Shown here: piece by piece, positions 1 through 9,262 of the stretch
Position numbering within the stretch: position 1 is the first letter of the stretch
Layout: each line of letters begins with the position of its first letter
Origin: Liolophura sinensis
Lineage: Eukaryota > Mollusca > Polyplacophora > Chitonida > Chitonidae
DNA length: 64,000 nt
Assembly: GCF_032854445.1 (NCBI RefSeq)
Contig: NC_088300.1
Coordinates: 57,016,984-57,080,983, forward strand
Direction: 5' to 3'
Translations under genes and position numbers: made by a program
Notes under the pieces: model-generated
Databases searched by the model: none
What the model was told of the DNA's origin: nothing
The model's input: the letters and a program-made list of their open reading frames with translations, nothing else

Positions 1-782
1 CCAATTTTACTTCTAAATGTCCAAATCAGACAGTGTTTACAGTTAAATATTTAGAGAACGACACTTGTCACGCATTTGACTTACGCTTTCTCGGATGTGC
101 CATGTCTCACATTTCCCCTCCCATTCAGTTTATCTGCAAATGTAGAATAAAGTGAAATTATTTCTTCAATTCCAGAAAGTATGTTTTCATTGAAAGGAAG
201 AAATACGGTTTGGTATGTTGTTAACAATAAGGTAGCCTAATCAATGACATTGAGATGCTATGGTGTGTTGTAACAAATTATTGAAATCTCACCATCTATT
301 ATATTGGACTAATTGAAAAGATATAAAATGTTGTAACATGCGTATAATTATTATGGGATTTGGGTCAAGAGAAAAGAGATCCAAATTCATGCATTTGCCA
401 ACAACTTCCACACTGTCGACAGTACCCTGGTTTTACTCACAATACTGTATTCTTTTATGTCAGAGGATGTTAAGTTTTGTGACGTATTATTAATACTGTG
501 AGGTGGAGAAGAAGGGTATTACGGAAAACTTACCGGCTACCGACAAGTTCCCTGAGACCGTGAGACAGCAGAGAAAGAAGCACGGGACAAACAACTTCAG
601 AAACATTATGGTCAACAGATAATTCTGAAGAAAAAAAAAAGAAATAGGCAACTAGAGGGCCCTGCATGCCAGACAAGTGGTAAATGTATTCTCCTCTAAA
701 TCAACAGCCACTGACCAACGCGGTCACGTTCTAATTCAGCCCTCTCATAACTGGAAGTGTTTTTGCGTCAGTTAGATCGCTT
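1..782. other. Gene-free flank
   Basis: I see no supported gene, splice-linked exon or tandem repeat here. The sequence is AT-rich non-coding DNA with stops in all frames. Confidence 0.6.
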
Positions 783-1135
783 CGATGGCGCGATGATTAG
801 AGCGTCCGCCTCGAAGTCGGGAGACCTGGGATGAAACCAGCGTCAGGTCATACCAAAGATTTTAAAAATGGTACTTGCTGCTACCTCCCTTGGCGCTGAT
901 GAATGAGAGATTAGAGCAAGGAAACAGGACTGGTTGGCCTGGGGTCAGTATAATATCCCTGGGGGGACTGTCATGTCTGGTGTCTTCGGCATGATACTTC
1001 AGTGGCGGCAGCACTTTGGAGGCATGGATGTGCCCTGACACAGTTAAGACGGCACAGTATCCGTACACAAACCGGAGGACCCTTCACCATCATATGACTT
1101 AAAAATTGTTAAATACGACGTAAAACCACAAACTT
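783..1135 (+). mobile_element. tRNA-derived SINE, full-length or nearly so
   Basis: The first ~70 bases read like a degraded tRNA head: a D-arm/A-box-like stretch (GGCGCGATGATTAGAGCG) and a weak B-box region (GGGATGAAACC). A conserved body follows (ACCAAAGATTTTAAAAATGG, then TGTCATGTCTGGTGTCTTCG). The tail contains AAAAATTGTTAAATACGACG. I recall this head-body-tail order from a SINE family common in molluscs. The head is too degraded to be a working tRNA. The reverse-strand open frame inside it is accidental. Confidence 0.75.
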
Positions 1136-2642
1136 ACATATAAATATACGTCAGTTCGTTTTTCCTGTTCTGGCGATGTACGAAGTTCCTGTCAATCATA
1201 AATCCATCCGCCGATGTAGCAAGTAACATAGTTATTTTATTACGATGCAGAGAGTTAAAAGTAACAATGAAAACTGTTTGATATTGCTACAATCTAAATA
1301 TTCTCCGAATTAAAAATGTTGTATATGTATATACCCAAATCCTTCAAATTTTACTGAAAAAGGCCTTGTAAGTTTATTCGAATTCTCTTAATCTGCACGC
1401 AATGCTGATTTAGGAGTCCTGGATGGACGCTGTGACATTTAGTCATCATTCGCTTTATGTACAAGGAAACAACTCTTTGGGGCATAATGATGCAACGAAC
1501 ATTGTCACAAGAAGAGCTTTGAATAAAGCCCGTCCCCGTTCTGAGCTAGAGGCTATCAAACCTTGCGAACAATACGCCTCAGAATAAAATAATTTCGCTA
1601 ATGAACACAACAGTGGCCAAAATAAGGACCGGGGCCCAGTTGTTCAAAGTGTATTGGCACTTAAATTTAGAGTGGACTAAAGTCTCATCAGGTTTGTATT
1701 AAGCCAAGCCTGGCTTAACTTTTAATAACTTTTGAATAACCACTCCGGATGTAGCCATCATGCATTGCTTAACAAAGTATCTCAATTAAAACCACTGCCG
1801 GTAACGTTTCTTGAATTTCTGGTTTGAAACATTGGAGATTGGTTATGATCTGTTGTGATCATTTAGTTAATGAGGGCCAAGAATAATGTAAATGGATTAG
1901 GTATTATTTAAGGTGCCTGTGTCATTATTCTCCACTTCCAGATTGGAACATGGTCAAATTTTCAAGGAGCAATGGCGCGCAATGCATAAACTGTTGATGA
2001 GAACCCCAGATATTCGAAATTCCTCCAAGCAATAGATCTATGTCATTAAACACAACTTACACTATAGATCTGTTCTTCTTGCCCGAAGATAATACGTGAT
2101 TGCTAATAAGGATAACAATATGCCTCCATTAATACCATGGACGATGAAGAGAAGGGCGAAGTCGCGATGCTACTTCGCCCCTTCTTTCTTTCGCAACTTT
2201 ACCCCTTCCCATCTGTAACATATCATGTTACATACTCCTTACAGCGCACGCGTCGCTCTCTACGTTTACTTCATACTACTGCCATCAATAGACAAGCTTG
2301 AACTTTGGAGCCTGTGAGATGCACGCAGGTTTGTTTAGGCTTAGCCTCATCACTTGTATCTTCCTGCGGAACTATATAATCAGCATTCATCAATAAAATT
2401 GTATTAGGTTTTGGTTAGTATTATATTGTACCTGCTCTAGATAAAGAGAATGCATGTGTATAAAGTATGATTAGAGATAAACGTTGAGACGGATTGTGTT
2501 TTCTAACATCACTTCCTGCCTCATCACCGTGACCCCAGTGACCTCGGCGTTGTTCAAGAATTCTGTGCAAAATTTTCTGGTGGTGGCAGTGATGTAAAGC
2601 GAAAGGTAGAGAGCCACGCATGCGCTGTAAGCAGTATGTGGA
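1136..2642. other. Gene-free stretch
   Basis: No gene is supported. A segment near 1635-1760 (GGCCCAGTTGTTCAAAG onward) resembles an end I loosely associate with mollusc interspersed repeats, but no matching second end was found. The region has scattered short open frames only. Confidence 0.5.
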
Positions 2643-2806
2643 TGTTATTCCTATAACTGACAATGTACCAGTTCATATGCGAGTTATGCTGGTCTCTGAC
2701 TAAACCTGACCAAACTGAACAGTACTCGTCGTGTTACATTTTGTGTAAGGCATAATAACTTTCATAATGACAAGTGCACATAATGACAAGTGCTCCTTCT
2801 GACACA
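2643..2806 (+). repeat. Candidate 5' LTR of the Gypsy relict
   Basis: Its first ~65 bases (ATTCCTATAACTGACAATGT and following) recur at 4895-4955 next to a purine tract, as LTR starts should. It begins with TG and ends in ACACA directly before the primer-binding-site-like sequence. The length of ~164 bases would be short but plausible for this element type. The remainder of the LTR is not matched downstream, so the ends are inferred. Confidence 0.5.
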
Positions 2807-2820
2807 TGGTGTCAGAAGGT
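2807..2820 (+). other. Primer-binding site of LTR element
   Basis: TGGTGTCAGAAGG directly follows the candidate LTR. The TGG start and the sequence fit the complement of a tRNA 3' end (I recall tRNA-Leu for this motif in some Gypsy elements). Confidence 0.5.
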
Positions 2821-3022
2821 GAGTCTGTAAGGCGCTTCAGATCTTGCAAACGAACTGAAAACATCTCTAACCTCGCGTGAACTCCAGTTCACCGCATCAA
2901 AATGGGACTTTTTATAGATACTAGACTGATTTACGTGTAACTTCGGTGAGCTTTATGAACCCTCACCCGTGACATAATTGCGTGTAGTATCACTGATTTC
3001 CAGCTGAGAAAGAGACTACTAC

Positions 3023-3310
3023 GTGAAGCGGACCTCAACCTTGATAAATGTGTTCACATCTGCCAAGCAGAGTCTAGCACTGAATGCACAGTCAAACGTC
3101 CATGCCGTACACAACAAGTCTGACAATCAACAGAAAACACTGAAATACAGCAATGCTTCTAAAACAAAATATACTGGAAAACCTGCAAGTCACAACCAGT
3201 TAGAAAGGCCCTGTAATTTATGTGGACGGCGACACAGGTGAGACAAGTGTCCGGCATACAGTAAGGAATGTAATACCTGCCACGCCAAGATTCATTTCAG
3301 TTTTATGTGC
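3023..3310 (+). pseudogene. Gag remnant with two CCHC zinc knuckles
   Basis: Translated from 3023 this gives a basic, Ser/Lys/Asn-rich tail ending in two zinc knuckles. The first is C-X2-C-X3-H-X4-C (codons at 3212, 3221, 3233 and 3248) and is interrupted by an in-frame TGA at 3239. The second is C-X2-C-X4-H-X4-C (3269, 3278, 3293, 3308). The spacing and the connecting CPAYSKEC are typical of Gag C-termini in metazoan Gypsy elements. The function would have been nucleic-acid binding during particle assembly. The stop makes this copy non-functional. Confidence 0.7.
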
Positions 3311-3379
3311 CACGGCATGCATTATCTTCACTTTGTGTTAGAGGATGTGTCTTCAGAAGAAGACGACGATTATTTTGAG

Positions 3380-4600
3380 ATACAAACAGTTGAGTGTAAA
3401 CATAACTTTCCAAAGCATATTTATGTAACCATGCAGATTAAAGTTCCAAACTGACTGAGGTGCAACATGCAATTTCATTCCGTCACATGAACTGGGTGCC
3501 CTCTTCGCGTGCTATATTCAGAAAACCTGATAAATGCTAACTTTGTCCACAAATCTACTATCAAGCCAGCTGGCAAGTGTAATGTCAAAACCCGAATGAT
3601 GGAAAGCGGAACAAAACTGAATTTGTAGTCGTAGATGACAAGGTATGCTCACCAACACTGGGTTCTCAAGCTATCCACGCTATGAATTTGGTACATGTGA
3701 GTTTTGAAACATAATGTCGGTGAGTAAGGACTCGTCTGAAACTACTCACAGTCCAATAACTCTGGAACAGTTAGCGAAACAGTACAGCGATTTGTTTAAA
3801 GGCACAGGGCTGTTATAGGGCAAGTATAATGTTGATACTGGCCCCTCTGTTACCCCTCTGTGACAATGAACCAAAGTAGGCAGTGATGTGTTCACTTTTG
3901 ATGGCAATGACAATTTAGTCCCAGTAGATTGCTACTCAAATTTCTGGGAGTTGGACTATGTCGAAAATAAAGCCAGTTTGACAATAGTCCGTAAACTGAG
4001 ATCCAGTCTGCGGGATACGAAATTCCTGAAGCCTTCATCTCCGATAATGTTTCGTACTATCCATCGGAAAAATTTGCAAATTCGGTCGAGACTGAGATTT
4101 CCAGATAAAAACGTTCTCTCCAGGCTACTTGTAGAGTAATGACAAGGCTGAAGAGGCAGTGAAAATAGCTAAGACCCTGATGTGTAATTCTTGACTTCGG
4201 TAAAAAAACCTACACCGGTTGTCGGATCCAGTCCCGATCGCTCCGAAAAGCTTAAGCCACGCGTCCACCACTTCTCGTCCAAGTTTCGAGAACAGCGAAA
4301 ACGACAAGAGACATACTAGAGATGTGGTACTGATTCAGTCGCAAGGACGAGTCACTGAGGACAATAGAACTTTTCGCAAACACCTCCCTCATCTACGAAA
4401 GTTTGGTGTAAGTTTTAGTGCATGGTCTCCTTTCGATACTGACGTACCGACTCCCGACGTCTCCCATTCAACTAGCCGAGAACTTCCACCTCTTAGTGAG
4501 AATTCAGACCACGAGTTACTCGGTCTGGTCAGGTGGTAAGCAAACCGCAGTGGTTTAAGGACTATGTGATGGGCAAATAATCGATCATTAGAATGGACTA
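3380..4600 (+). pseudogene. Pol remnant: protease debris, RT start, integrase core, C-terminal tail
   Basis: The segment near 3765-3850 encodes LEQLAKQYSDLFKGTG, which matches the start of the RT region in Gypsy Pol. The sequence then jumps to integrase. VDCYSNFWELDYVE at 3924-3965 holds the first catalytic Asp (codon 3927). The second Asp is in ISDN (codon 4043) in a shifted frame. The third catalytic residue, Glu, is in NDKAEEAVKIAK (codon 4150), again in another frame. A tail with VTEDNRTFRKHLPHLRK and PQWFKDYV closes Pol. All three DDE residues survive, but at least two frameshifts separate them. Confidence 0.7.
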
Positions 4601-4878
4601 CTAAACCCTGAACATGACTTTGGTCGTACACTATGAGGTTTCATCACAAGTAATATGTGCTTCCAGACTACTGACGTACTACTGAGATGGTGCAAGTGAC
4701 TGGATAAATTCATTGTTGTGTATGCCTTATAATGCACAGTGTTGTAGTTAATTTGGTAATTTAGAAACTTTTGTCGATCTGTTTGACACGATGTTCAGTT
4801 TAAAGTTAAAGATCAAATGAGGTTAACCAGCTGTTTCAATAATGGTGGTAAGGTAGCAGTTTATTTCCATAAACTCTA

Positions 4879-4955
4879 AAAGAAGGGAGATTCAACATTC
4901 CTATAGCTGACAATGTACCAGTTTGTTTACAAGTTATGATGGACTCCAAGTAAAC
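4879..4955 (+). repeat. Polypurine tract and 3' LTR fragment
   Basis: The purine run AAAAGAAGGGAGA is followed by a ~60-base block matching the start of the candidate 5' LTR at 2645. Beyond ~4955 the match is lost, so the 3' LTR is truncated or diverged. Confidence 0.45.
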
Positions 4956-4960
4956 CCGCA

Positions 4961-5974
4961 ACTTGTCACCTTCGCATCGCAACTTCGCCCCTTCGCTTCA
5001 TCGCCCTTGGCATAACTGGAGGTCACTGTGGCCCTTATCAGCCATCACACCTCAACGCTTAAGGCTTACATATTGCGTTCGCTGCGAAATTCTCAGTCGA
5101 TTCCATTTGTCATTTTACACTATGCTACACATGTCCACACTATTAACTTACCTGGATGTTGCACCTGGTTTGACGTTAATAAATCCAGGTGTTCACGCTA
5201 GTAGTGATCGTTCATGAGCAGCCACAGTCTAGAAAAAGATGAATTTTCAACCCTTTCCAAGCTGCATAGTCTAGAATGTTCCTAAATCCAGTAATTACAG
5301 GTATGAATCACTTACTGCCGAGCAGTCACCTGTCAGACTGACGAAGTTGAATGAAGTACGGGGCCGAGGACGTGCGGAGGGAGATAAGCTCATGGAGTGG
5401 GAGATAAGCTGGGTAAAGCCTCCCTGCGGTGGGCTCTTTGCCCATGGCTACAGCCACAGTGTAAACTGCTTCGGCTATTTCTGGTAGATTTTACTCCATC
5501 AAAGTGTTTGTATGACGTTCGACTTCATCAAATTATCAGCATGACTCCTTTGTAATTCAAGTAATAACGACAAAACACAGAAAAAATCTCTGGAACATGC
5601 GTCACTTGCTAATCTCTACTGAATCTGCTATCCGTGTGCCTCACATACAGATATGCTGACGTCATCTTCGTGATTTCTTAATAGCTGAATGTCGAATATA
5701 TTCAGAAATATGATTGATAATATCAATATCAGGATAATAATTCAAATTATCCCAAATTTATCTGATATTAACTAAAAATACAATGAAATTACGCGATAGC
5801 ATCATTTGAATCACTGGTATCTTTACTCTTCAGATGTAAAGTGTGAAATCGCTGTGTAAATGAATCGATAGTTAAATCAAAGCTAATGGTGATGAATACA
5901 TTCATGATATTTTGTATTGTTGATTTCTCGGACTACAGAAATAAAACTCTGAACAAACAGTTTACGTCCGAGAT
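4961..5974. other. Gene-free stretch
   Basis: No gene is supported. A short direct repeat (GGAGATAAGCT twice near 5380-5410) and AT-rich DNA are all I see before the poly(A) signal of the minus-strand gene. Confidence 0.5.
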
Positions 5975-5980
5975 TTTATT
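5975..5980 (-). terminator. Poly(A) signal of the single-copy paralogue
   Basis: AATAAA on the minus strand lies 82-87 bases past the TAA stop at 6063-6065. The array genes have theirs 107 bases past the stop. Confidence 0.6.
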
Positions 5981-6062
5981 GAAAATAAATAAATCAGATT
6001 GAATTCCACTTGGATAAGTAAATGTCATAACGGCAGTGTTAATGGCTGGAAAAAGGAACCAT

Positions 6063-6817
6063 TTACACCCATGGCTGACGTGGTAAGGTAGGGATCTGTG
6101 ACCACGAGATACAATCCACAACGAAGTCTACTCTCCACAACTTCACAGTACCTTCCCATGCCAATTTTGGCAGAAGGTAAGTAGCCAAATGTTTGGTGTC
6201 ACGAAACTTTTGTAAAACTGACAAGTGTTTGGAGCTGAGCAGAACATGACGGGATATCTTCTTATTGGGATTAAACAAATAAATATGAGTACCATCGCTG
6301 AAAATTGCAATAAAGGTTCCTGCTTTGGACATAAGGAAGCCTGAATTACACCGTCTTAAGCACTTTCCTAAAATTTCACTTAGAGTCCCTTTAATGTCGT
6401 CGTCCTTAACGAACTCTACTCCGTTATGCCGTGTACATTCCGGTAGCACTCTGGTTAACGATATCTTGTATTCGTTTCTATTCATGCAGATGTTCGTTGG
6501 TAACTCTTCTGGTTCAAGACTTGTTTGATATATTGGTTGTCGCTCCAGGTTGTCCAACCTAACAGAATGAAGTCTGTCTCCTTGAATCATTAGTTTGTCG
6601 ATGATATCTGATGTCCATGAAGATGGTTCTGTGGTCTGGCTACGGAGAATTGCACATAGTGATGTGGCGGTAGATTGATGTCCCGGAAACATGGCGCCTC
6701 TAACTTCGGTCAAACCAAAGTTGCCGTATACGGCTGTTACAGGCTCTTTCTCCTCTCTCTCTAGACGCCGGTGTTTGAAAGGGTGTAATATCTCCCAGGT
6801 TATTTTTCGCTTCCGAC
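6063..6817 (-). CDS. Exon 2 of the single-copy paralogue
   Basis: The acceptor is TTTTCAG|GTCGG. Two bases complete Gly48, followed by 250 codons and TAA. It holds the basic segment, the conserved GHQ block and the C-terminal domain. Confidence 0.7.
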
Positions 6818-7663
6818 CTGAAAACAATTCAGTATTTGAATGCCCATACTTTTATTCAGACAAAGTATTTAATGATAACTGGCGATTCAGTGCCTAAAAG
6901 TACCTAATTCAACTGATTCTGCAGAGCATGTGAATAATGGCAGATGATGGGGCCTGTCGTGGCTACCTATATGATACCATATGTGGTGTTAATATACGAC
7001 ATTACAGAATGTCATGTAAATGTGGAGGATAAAAAATGGATCAAATTACGTGAACATTCCAAGAATAATAAACTGAACAAATTTTACATCCCAAGTTGTT
7101 TTGTTCGACTTGAACTTTATGAAGCTGCGATTTATCTTTTAAATGATGAAACAGTCAGCTTATCAATGTGAGGTGAATTCAGCCTTGATGTGGATTATTG
7201 GTAGAGATAGTAGATAAATTACAAGTGGAGGAATATATTCGTATTCCCCGGGTTGTGCCCGGTTTCCGCCCACCATAATGCTGGCCGTTGTCGTCTAAGT
7301 GAAATATTCTTGAGTACGGCGTTAAACACCAATCAAATTAATACATATATTATAGCATAAATACAATGATTCAACTTTTGCTTGATTTCTTTCTGTTGGT
7401 GAAACTGGGTTCAGCTTTGGTTTTTGATCAACTTTTTCAAGCGAGCAGGATTGGCTGAGGAAACTTCCGGGTCGTCCTAAGACCATGATGTCGTTTATGC
7501 AATCGGGTTTATATACAGTACCTTTTGTTGGCGACTCTCTTGGTCGATCTGCTGTGCCTGGAGGAACATTTTTCGTTGCACAATTGAGGACGTAAGACTG
7601 TTTGCTGGTCACAAGTCGCTGTTTCAGCCAGGAACATAGTTTCTCTAATTGCAATGTCTCCAT
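6063..7663 (-). CDS. Single-copy, two-exon paralogue of the array gene (298 residues)
   Basis: Exons are 7522-7663 and 6063-6817 (minus strand), joined across a 704-base GT/AG intron in phase 1 to give 298 residues. I chose the ATG at 7663 because it begins ME, like the array proteins, and because a TATA box sits exactly 81 bases upstream in both. Residues 1-17 align without gaps to the array protein (K8, L9, W12, K14, L17 shared). Residues 49-72 are strongly basic. Residues 87-117 are almost identical to the array protein, while the C-terminal half is divergent but collinear (D222..IY..F..P, KFRD..HL, VD..VDC..W). The fold resembles a cysteine-peptidase-like domain recalled from aquatic-animal repetitive proteins, but the expected Cys after GHQ is Ser96 and the distal Asp is Asn230. 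Function unknown. Confidence 0.7.
7241..7342 (+). mobile_element. SINE tail fragment inside the paralogue's intron
   Basis: CACCATAATGCTGGCCG, AAATATTCTTGAGTACGGCG and CACCAATCAAAT occur in the order of the 3' part of a second mollusc SINE family. It lies opposite to the gene, within its only intron. Confidence 0.7.
7522..7663 (-). CDS. Exon 1 of the single-copy paralogue
   Basis: It encodes residues 1-47 plus one base of codon 48. The donor is AAAAG|GTACTG. Reading on would stop within the intron at 7322. Upstream open reading extends to 7843 but lies 5' of the TATA box and has no matching start in the array genes. Confidence 0.65.
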
Positions 7664-7708
7664 GTTGTACTTTCCCCTTGTTCCGTCCACTTGGCAGTCT
7701 GGTCCTGC

Positions 7709-7744
7709 ACTGATGGGTTTTGATGGAAGTCTCAGCTTTATATA
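7709..7744 (-). promoter_or_regulatory. Core promoter of the single-copy paralogue: TATA box and initiator
   Basis: TATATAAA lies at 7744-7737 and TCAGT at 7713-7709 on the minus strand. The initiator A falls ~33 bases after the first T of the TATA box, giving a 48-base 5' UTR to the ATG at 7663. The same TATA-to-ATG distance of 81 bases occurs in every array unit. Confidence 0.65.
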
Positions 7745-8035
7745 CTCTGATAGCATCACTGGCAATACACGACCGCTGTGATCAGGCATGGACGTGCATG
7801 GCCACGCGAAGAATCGTTCACAGCACGACCCCTTCCTCTGCACCTAGTGAGCAAGAGGGGTGCTTAGCGTTACCCTTAGTGTTTGGCACAGTTGTACTGA
7901 GCGTGTGTCTGACTCACAGGGGGGCAGAATTGTAAACCGTGAACATGGCACGCTGTTATTTTAGTACGATATTAGAGAAGAAAAGGTACAGTTAACTAAA
8001 GGCGGCCGCATAAAGGTAATTTCACACTTACCTTT

Positions 8036-8375
8036 TTACGTTCAGTGTTGTCATTTCTAAGAAGATATTGTCATCAGACATAGATAAGCTTACGTTAATC
8101 TGATTGACCATTCATGGTAAATTTAAATTCAGGTAAATATACTGTCTTTTCATGTTCGGTGTGGTCATTTCTAAGAAGATACTGTCATTAAATAAGAAAT
8201 GAACATACGTTTACGCGATTGACCACTCATCCTAAATTTACAATGGAGATAAATAAATTCTCTATTCATGCTCATTGTGGTCATTTCTAACAAGCTATTA
8301 TCATAAGAAATGAATCAGCTTATAAGCTTATCCAGAATATGACCACTCGTCGTAAGTTTACGATATGGATAAAAT
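8036..8375. repeat. Three-copy tandem repeat of 113-116 bp upstream of the paralogue promoter
   Basis: Copies start near 8046, 8159 and 8275. Each has a TCATTTCTAAGAAGATA-like left part and a TGACCACTCATC-like right part followed by TAAATTTAC or TAAGTTTAC. In the second and third copies the two parts contain inverted heptamers, GTGGTCA and TGACCAC. The copies are well diverged (old). They lie ~300-640 bases upstream of the minus-strand start site and could be regulatory, which is inference. Confidence 0.6.
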
Positions 8376-8764
8376 ATTGCGGTTTTCTCTACGGTAACGC
8401 CTGTACAGATGATAATGTAGAGCTTGGTGGAAGGACTACAGTACGCAAAATCCATCAAAACAGTAAGTTCTTTTTCAGACATTTTCATACCCATAACGGA
8501 AAAAAATATGAAAATTAATTTTCTCAGTTAACAAAGATTGGTGTGATATTTTAGCAGTTAAAATAACAGTGAGAAGTTATTTGTCTGCTAATTTACTTCA
8601 ATGACATCAAAATCGTGAGAATCCTGGAGGATTGCACCTGGTCATCATCGTGTTACTTAGATGATCAAAACCGAATATCAGGGTTTTATTCAAATTTTGA
8701 GAAAAAGCTAGATTTTCTCGTTTCTCGTCAACGATACCATGAAACAAGCTTTTTTAACAATATA

Positions 8765-8856
8765 TCTTGTGTTCTCCACCCACAAACCTGAACTTCACTA
8801 TTTAAGTGAAAAATGCTTCATTACGGCATTAAACACCTAATAAATAAATCTTAAAC
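8765..8856 (+). mobile_element. Diverged SINE tail fragment
   Basis: TTCACTATTTAAGTGAAAAATG... then ACGGCATTAAACACCTAATAAAT follow the order of the tail at 7280-7342, but with many differences. Confidence 0.4.
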
Positions 8857-9111
8857 CCTCAAATTTCTCAACCACGTTTTACCTTTTTCTGCAAGGCATT
8901 CGTACTCTTAAACGCCTTGTACAAGCATATTTGGCGTACAGCTGTATGGGTATTATAATCTCATATGGTTTATATAATCATGTTTTTTTCTTTTGTTCAT
9001 ACATAGGTTTATACATAAAAACGATCAAGTTTCACTTTTTTAAGCTGATATTTTCTGTAATATTTAATCCTGAAAACGCAAGGAAAAGTGAGAAGAAAAT
9101 TGTTTTCTTTA

Positions 9112-9262
9112 GCATTATGGTGGGAGGAAACCCACGACCATTCATCGATGCTTGCTGGCAAACCTTCCCACGAACTCGCAGCGACCGCATTGGTTAGAGG
9201 CTCCTGGGTCATTGCGCCGCGCTGGCATGCTAATCCCCTCGGTCACGAAAACCCCCCAACAG
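9112..9262 (-). mobile_element. tRNA-derived SINE fragment with head
   Basis: On the minus strand a tRNA-like head (GATTAGCATGCCAGCGCGGC, CCAGGAGCCTC, GCGGTCGCTGCGAGTTCG) precedes TCGTGGGTTTCCTCCCACCA. It is the 5' half of the family whose tail occurs at 7241-7342, 46654-46732 and 54455-54600. Confidence 0.65.

Larger units (their letters stand above)
2643..4960 (+). mobile_element. Internally deleted Gypsy-type LTR retrotransposon relict
   Basis: In order on the plus strand I see a candidate 5' LTR, a primer-binding-site-like TGGTGTCAGAAGG directly after it, a Gag double zinc knuckle, a degraded protease region, the very start of the reverse-transcriptase segment, and then, within ~100 bases, the integrase core. 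An integrase/Pol C-terminal tail, a purine tract and a 3' LTR fragment follow. Most of reverse transcriptase and RNase H is missing, so the copy carries a large internal deletion. It also has stops and frameshifts throughout and is dead. The short LTR and tRNA-Leu-like primer site are reminiscent of Steamer-like elements of molluscs, which is inference. Confidence 0.75.

Noticed and set aside
783-856. A functional tRNA gene
   Set aside because: The B-box is degraded and the sequence continues into a SINE body, so it is a SINE head.
1635-1800. Possible terminal inverted repeat of a DNA transposon
   Set aside because: I could not find a matching inverted partner nearby, and the resemblance rests on memory alone.
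6944-7171. Plus-strand 75-codon open frame opposite the paralogue's intron
   Set aside because: No homology, no splice partner, and it lies in AT-rich intron sequence.
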